In this document: piece by piece, positions 60,792 through 64,000 of the stretch
How positions within the stretch are numbered: position 1 is the stretch's first letter
How the letters are laid out: the number at the start of each line of letters is the position of its first letter
Assembly (NCBI RefSeq): GCF_024585265.1
Contig: NZ_CP036533.1
Span: forward strand, 3,481,001-3,545,000
Length of the DNA: 64,000 bases
Reading direction: 5' to 3'
DNA from: Bradyrhizobium sp. WBAH42
GTDB taxonomy: Bacteria > Pseudomonadota > Alphaproteobacteria > Rhizobiales > Xanthobacteraceae
The notes under the pieces: model-generated
Told to the model about the DNA's origin: nothing
Database searches by the model: none
Seen by the model: only the letters and a program-made list of their open reading frames with translations
Made by a program: the position numbers and the translations under genes

Positions 60792-62342
60792 ATGGCTGAC
60801 GGTAAGAAGCTGTCGTCGCTTGACGCGTCGTTTCTCTATCTGGAAACACCGGAGATGCCGATGCATGTCGGCAGCATGGCGATCTTCCGCCTGCCTGACG
60901 ACTACGAGGGCGATTTCTTCGAAGACTTCAAGGCGATGATCGTCTCGCGCTTGCACATCGCGCCGATTCTCAAGGCGCGGCTGGAGAAGGCGCCGCTCGA
61001 CATCGATCATCCCTCCTGGGTCGAGGACGACCAGTTCGACATCGACCGCCACATCTTCCGCGCCAGCCTGCCGCAGCCGCGCGATCGCGCCACGCTCGAG
61101 CGCATCGTCGGCTGGATGCATGCCAAGCTGTTGAACCGCGCCCGCCCGCTCTGGGAGTTCTACGTATTCGAGGGCATGAAGGACAATGAGGTCGGGCTCT
61201 ATTCCAAGATGCACCATGCCGCGATCGACGGCGGCGCCGGTGCGGCGCTGACCAACATGATCTACGACATCTCGCCGATCCCGCGGAAGGTCGATCCGCC
61301 GACCGCGGGCAGCAAGCCCGGACAGGAGCCGCGCGACATCGCGGCGAACCTGCTCGATTCCTATCAGCAGCTGTTCAGCCAGCCGCTGGAGGCTTCGCAA
61401 GCGGCGAAGAACCTGCAGCTGCCGCGCACCGGCAAGAGCGATATCGGCTCGATCCTGTTCGACAACGCGATGTACCAGATCGAGAGCGCGGTGCGCTTCG
61501 CCGGCAACATCCCGACCGTGCTCAAGAGCGTCTCCGACGTGCTCGGCAAGATCGCCGATCCGAAGTCGCGCGAGAGCCTCGCCAGCATGGTGTCGCCGCC
61601 GACCATGCTCAACAAGACGATCTCCTCGGAGCGGAGCTTTGCCGGCGTGTCGATCCCGCTGTCGCGGGCCAAGGCGTTGGCCAAGCAGGCCGGCGGCAAG
61701 CTCAACGACGTCGTGCTGGCGCTCGCCTCCGGCGTGGTTCGCCGCTATCTCCTGCAATATGGCACGCTGCCGGCGAAATCCCTGACCGCCGCCGTGCCGA
61801 TCTCGCTGCGTGAGGAGGGCAACACCGAGGCCAACAACCAGGTGTTCGGCATGATCTGCTCGATCGCCACCAACATCGAGGATCCCAAGGCGCGCCTTGA
61901 GGCCATCATCGCGCAATCGACCAAGTCCAAGGAGATGTCGCATCCCTTGCGCGCCTTGATGCCGCAGGTCTCCAACATCTCGATGCTGGGCGCGCCGATT
62001 ATGGTGCAGATCCTGGCGTTGCTCTACAGCCGCTCGAATCTTTCCGACGTGCTGCCGCCCGCGGCCAACATCACCGTGTCCAACGTGCCCGGGCCGCGCC
62101 AGACGCTCTATGCCGCCGGCGCCGAGCTCTTGCACATCTTCCCGGTGTCGATCTCGACCCACGGGCAGGCGCTCAACATCACCGTGCAGAGCTATCGCGA
62201 CCAGCTCGATTTCGGCTTCATCGTCGGCGCCAACATCATTCCGCACGTCCAGGTGATGTGTGACATGCTGCCCGAGGAGTTCGCCGCGCTGGAGGCGGCC
62301 TACACGCCGCCGGCCACCGATATCAAGGGCGCTGCGGAGTAA
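60792..62342 (+). CDS. Wax ester synthase / diacylglycerol acyltransferase (WS/DGAT)
   Basis: A 516-residue acyltransferase that joins acyl-CoA to fatty alcohols or diacylglycerol. The catalytic HHxxxDG motif is MHHAAIDGGAG with H141, H142 and D146. LSSLDASFLYLETPEMPMHV opens the protein and LTAAVPISLREEGNTEANNQ and NITVSNVPGPRQTLYAAGAE are the conserved C-terminal blocks. Complete in length. GGGAGG precedes the ATG. With the hydrolase upstream it suggests turnover of neutral storage lipid. Confidence 0.9.
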   Translation: MADGKKLSSLDASFLYLETPEMPMHVGSMAIFRLPDDYEGDFFEDFKAMIVSRLHIAPILKARLEKAPLDIDHPSWVEDDQFDIDRHIFRASLPQPRDRATLERIVGWMHAKLLNRARPLWEFYVFEGMKDNEVGLYSKMHHAAIDGGAGAALTNMIYDISPIPRKVDPPTAGSKPGQEPRDIAANLLDSYQQLFSQPLEASQAAKNLQLPRTGKSDIGSILFDNAMYQIESAVRFAGNIPTVLKSVSDVLGKIADPKSRESLASMVSPPTMLNKTISSERSFAGVSIPLSRAKALAKQAGGKLNDVVLALASGVVRRYLLQYGTLPAKSLTAAVPISLREEGNTEANNQVFGMICSIATNIEDPKARLEAIIAQSTKSKEMSHPLRALMPQVSNISMLGAPIMVQILALLYSRSNLSDVLPPAANITVSNVPGPRQTLYAAGAELLHIFPVSISTHGQALNITVQSYRDQLDFGFIVGANIIPHVQVMCDMLPEEFAALEAAYTPPATDIKGAAE

Positions 62343-62352
62343 GGAATTTGCA

Positions 62353-63348
62353 ATGATTGAAATGCCCCCGCTCAAGTTCGCGACGACGAACGGAATCCGC
62401 ATGGGCTATTACGAGGCAGGCCCCGCCGACGACAAGCCGCCGGTCGTGCTGTGCCACGGCTGGCCCGAGCTCGCCTTCTCCTGGCGCCATCAGATCAAGA
62501 CGCTGAGCGAGGCCGGCATCCGCGTGATCGCGCCTGACCAGCGCGGCTACGGCGCGACCGACCGGCCCGAGCCGGTCGAAGCCTATGACATGGAGCACTT
62601 GACCGGCGATCTCGTCGGTTTGCTCGATCATCTCGGAATCGACAAGGCGATCTTTGTCGGTCACGACTGGGGCGGCTTCGTCGTCTGGCAGATGCCGCTG
62701 CGGCATCCCACGCGCGTCGCCGGCGTCGTTGGGGTCAACACCCCGCACTGGGACCGCGCGCCGATCGACCCGATCGCGCTGTTCCGCCAGCGCTTTGGCG
62801 ACCAGATGTACATCGTCCAGTTCCAGGACCCCGCGCGCGGACCGGACAAGATCTTCAGCAGCCGTGTCGAGCAGACTTTTGACGCCTTCATGCGCAAACC
62901 GGCCGCGCGCCCTCCGGGTGCGCCCGAGGAACAGCCGATTGCCGGCATTGGTGCTTCGCCCCGCATCAACCTGGCGTTCCCGCAGATGATCGCGAATTAC
63001 GACGCCAGACATGATCCGCGCACGCCGATCCTGTCGGCTGACGAGAAGAAAGTGTTCGTCGATACGTTCACGAAGACCGGTTTTACCGGCGGCATCAACT
63101 GGTACCGCAATTTCACCCGTAACTGGGAGCGCGCGAACGGGCTGGACCATCACGTCCACGTGCCGTCGCTGATGATCATGGCCGAGAACGATGCGGTGCT
63201 GCCGCCATCGGCGGCCGACGGCATGGAGAAGCTGATCGATGACCTCGAGAAGTATCTGGTGAAGGACAGCGGCCATTGGACGCAGCAGGAGAAGCCGGAA
63301 GAGGTCAGCGCCAAGCTGATCGAATGGCGTAGAAGGCGGTTTGGCTAG
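62353..63348 (+). CDS. Epoxide-hydrolase-like alpha/beta hydrolase
   Basis: A 331-residue hydrolase starting at 62353 after AAGGA. HGWP at 35-38 is the epoxide-hydrolase oxyanion motif. The nucleophile is Asp105 in FVGHDWGGFVVWQ, and the late acid and base are in MIMAENDAVLPPSA and VKDSGHWTQQEKPEE. The cap domain contains Tyr residues suited to epoxide activation (GGINWYRNFTRNW). An Asp nucleophile fits epoxide hydrolase or haloalkane dehalogenase; HGWP favours the former. The next gene is a fatty-acid P450, which can make epoxides. Confidence 0.87.
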   Translation: MIEMPPLKFATTNGIRMGYYEAGPADDKPPVVLCHGWPELAFSWRHQIKTLSEAGIRVIAPDQRGYGATDRPEPVEAYDMEHLTGDLVGLLDHLGIDKAIFVGHDWGGFVVWQMPLRHPTRVAGVVGVNTPHWDRAPIDPIALFRQRFGDQMYIVQFQDPARGPDKIFSSRVEQTFDAFMRKPAARPPGAPEEQPIAGIGASPRINLAFPQMIANYDARHDPRTPILSADEKKVFVDTFTKTGFTGGINWYRNFTRNWERANGLDHHVHVPSLMIMAENDAVLPPSAADGMEKLIDDLEKYLVKDSGHWTQQEKPEEVSAKLIEWRRRRFG

Positions 63349-63352
63349 CGCC

Positions 63353-63453
63353 CGTCATTGCGAACGCGTCATTGCGAGGAGCGGAGCGACGAAGCAATCC
63401 AGACTGCCTCCGCGGATATATTTCTGGATTGCTTCGCTTCGCTCGCAATGACG
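63353..63453. repeat. Long inverted-repeat element, CGTCATTGCGAG family (copy 4)
   Basis: A half element (CGTCATTGCGAACG) followed by a full one: CGTCATTGCGAGGAGCGGAG at the left and CGAAGCGAAGCAATCC complement ending CTCGCAATGACG at the right, loop with CCGCGG. Lies between the epoxide-hydrolase-like gene and the P450 gene. Confidence 0.8.
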
Positions 63454-63480
63454 ACATTGAGGCAGGGGGACTACATTTCG

Positions 63481-64000
63481 ATGTCATCCAAGAACCGTCT
63501 GGACCCGATTCCGCAGCCGCCGACCAAACCGGTGGTCGGCAACATGCTGTCGCTGGACGCGGCCGCTCCCGTGCAGCACCTGACGCGGCTGGCCAAGGAG
63601 CTCGGTCCGATCTTCTGGCTCGACATGATGGGCTCGCCGATCGTCGTCGCCTCCGGCCACGATCTCGTCGACGAGCTCTCGGACGAGAAGCGGTTCGACA
63701 AGACGGTGCGCGGCGCGCTGCGGCGTGTGCGTGCGGTCGGCGGCGACGGCCTGTTCACCGCCGACACCCGCGAGCCGAACTGGAGCAAGGCGCACAACAT
63801 CCTGCTGCAGCCCTTCGGCAACCGCGCCATGCAGTCCTATCACCCGAGCATGGTCGACATCGCCGAGCAGCTCGTCCAGAAATGGGAGCGACTCAACGCC
63901 GACGACGAGATCGACGTCGTCCATGACATGACAGCGCTGACGCTGGATACGATCGGCCTGTGCGGCTTCGAGTACCGCTTCAATTCGTTCTATCGGCGCG
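63481..64000 (+). CDS. CYP102-type cytochrome P450 (N-terminal part; continues beyond window)
   Basis: The first 173 residues run off the end of the window. They track the heme domain of the self-sufficient fatty-acid hydroxylase P450 BM3 closely, from memory of that protein: PVQHLTRLAKELGPIFWLD, RFDKTVRGALRRVRAVGGDG, NWSKAHNILLQPFGNRAMQS, QLVQKWERLNADDEIDVVHD and TLDTIGLCGFEYRFNSFY. Members of this group carry a fused FMN/FAD reductase and hydroxylate or epoxidise fatty acids, so a gene of about 3.2 kb is expected. The heme Cys and reductase lie outside. It follows an epoxide-hydrolase-like gene. Confidence 0.93.
   Translation, partial: MSSKNRLDPIPQPPTKPVVGNMLSLDAAAPVQHLTRLAKELGPIFWLDMMGSPIVVASGHDLVDELSDEKRFDKTVRGALRRVRAVGGDGLFTADTREPNWSKAHNILLQPFGNRAMQSYHPSMVDIAEQLVQKWERLNADDEIDVVHDMTALTLDTIGLCGFEYRFNSFYRR

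Overview
The window looks like chromosome of a Bradyrhizobium-type alphaproteobacterium. Supporting signs are high GC with strong third-position bias, many solute-binding-protein transporters, several class III nucleotidyl cyclases, a CYP102-type P450 that closely resembles P450 BM3, and intergenic spaces filled with several families of long inverted-repeat elements. This assignment is by eye; no database was searched. I found no tRNA, rRNA, CRISPR array, transposase or phage gene.

Layout. 1-5.1 kb: the 3' end of a TPR signalling protein, an exported protein, a TAXI-type TRAP binding protein with a small coupled gene, and an IlvD/EDD sugar-acid dehydratase. 5.1-10.4 kb: enoyl-CoA hydratase, a ferredoxin-reductase-type flavoprotein preceded by a 13-codon coupled mini-gene, two PfkB-family kinases (one is ribokinase) and a VOC protein. 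10.5-14.4 kb: a TetR regulator and an NMT1/THI5-type ABC importer. 14.6-19.35 kb: a probable catabolic operon of an enolase-superfamily enzyme, a Gfo/Idh/MocA dehydrogenase, a DUF993 protein and a sugar-phosphate isomerase/epimerase, followed by a convergent FAD oxidoreductase. 20.8-28.9 kb: accessory-looking DNA with a SAM-cyclase-ATPase-TPR protein, a repeat-rich LTXXQ protein and three gene relics.

28.9-31.1 kb holds the most striking gene: a periplasmic amino-acid-binding-type receptor domain fused to a complete pentameric ligand-gated ion channel (Cys-loop receptor family) with four membrane helices. It converges on rocD (ornithine aminotransferase). Then come a cytochrome P450 divergent from a two-subunit thiamine-diphosphate decarboxylase, and a TetR-regulated RND efflux operon with a clear palindromic operator. 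Next is a two-component operon of a Cache-HAMP-GAF histidine kinase, a single receiver and a receiver-cyclase, followed by a CnbZ-like deaminase.

45.5-59.4 kb, minus strand: a twelve-gene operon-like run with two complete dipeptide-type ABC importers bracketing a gamma-glutamyltransferase-family enzyme and a DUF1028 protein, presumably for uptake and hydrolysis of short peptides. 59.7-64 kb, plus strand: DUF6489 protein, alpha/beta hydrolase, wax-ester synthase/diacylglycerol acyltransferase, epoxide-hydrolase-like enzyme and the start of a CYP102 P450, a lipid-oriented cluster. Gene starts were chosen by ribosome binding site, overlap with the upstream gene, and signal-peptide or domain position.
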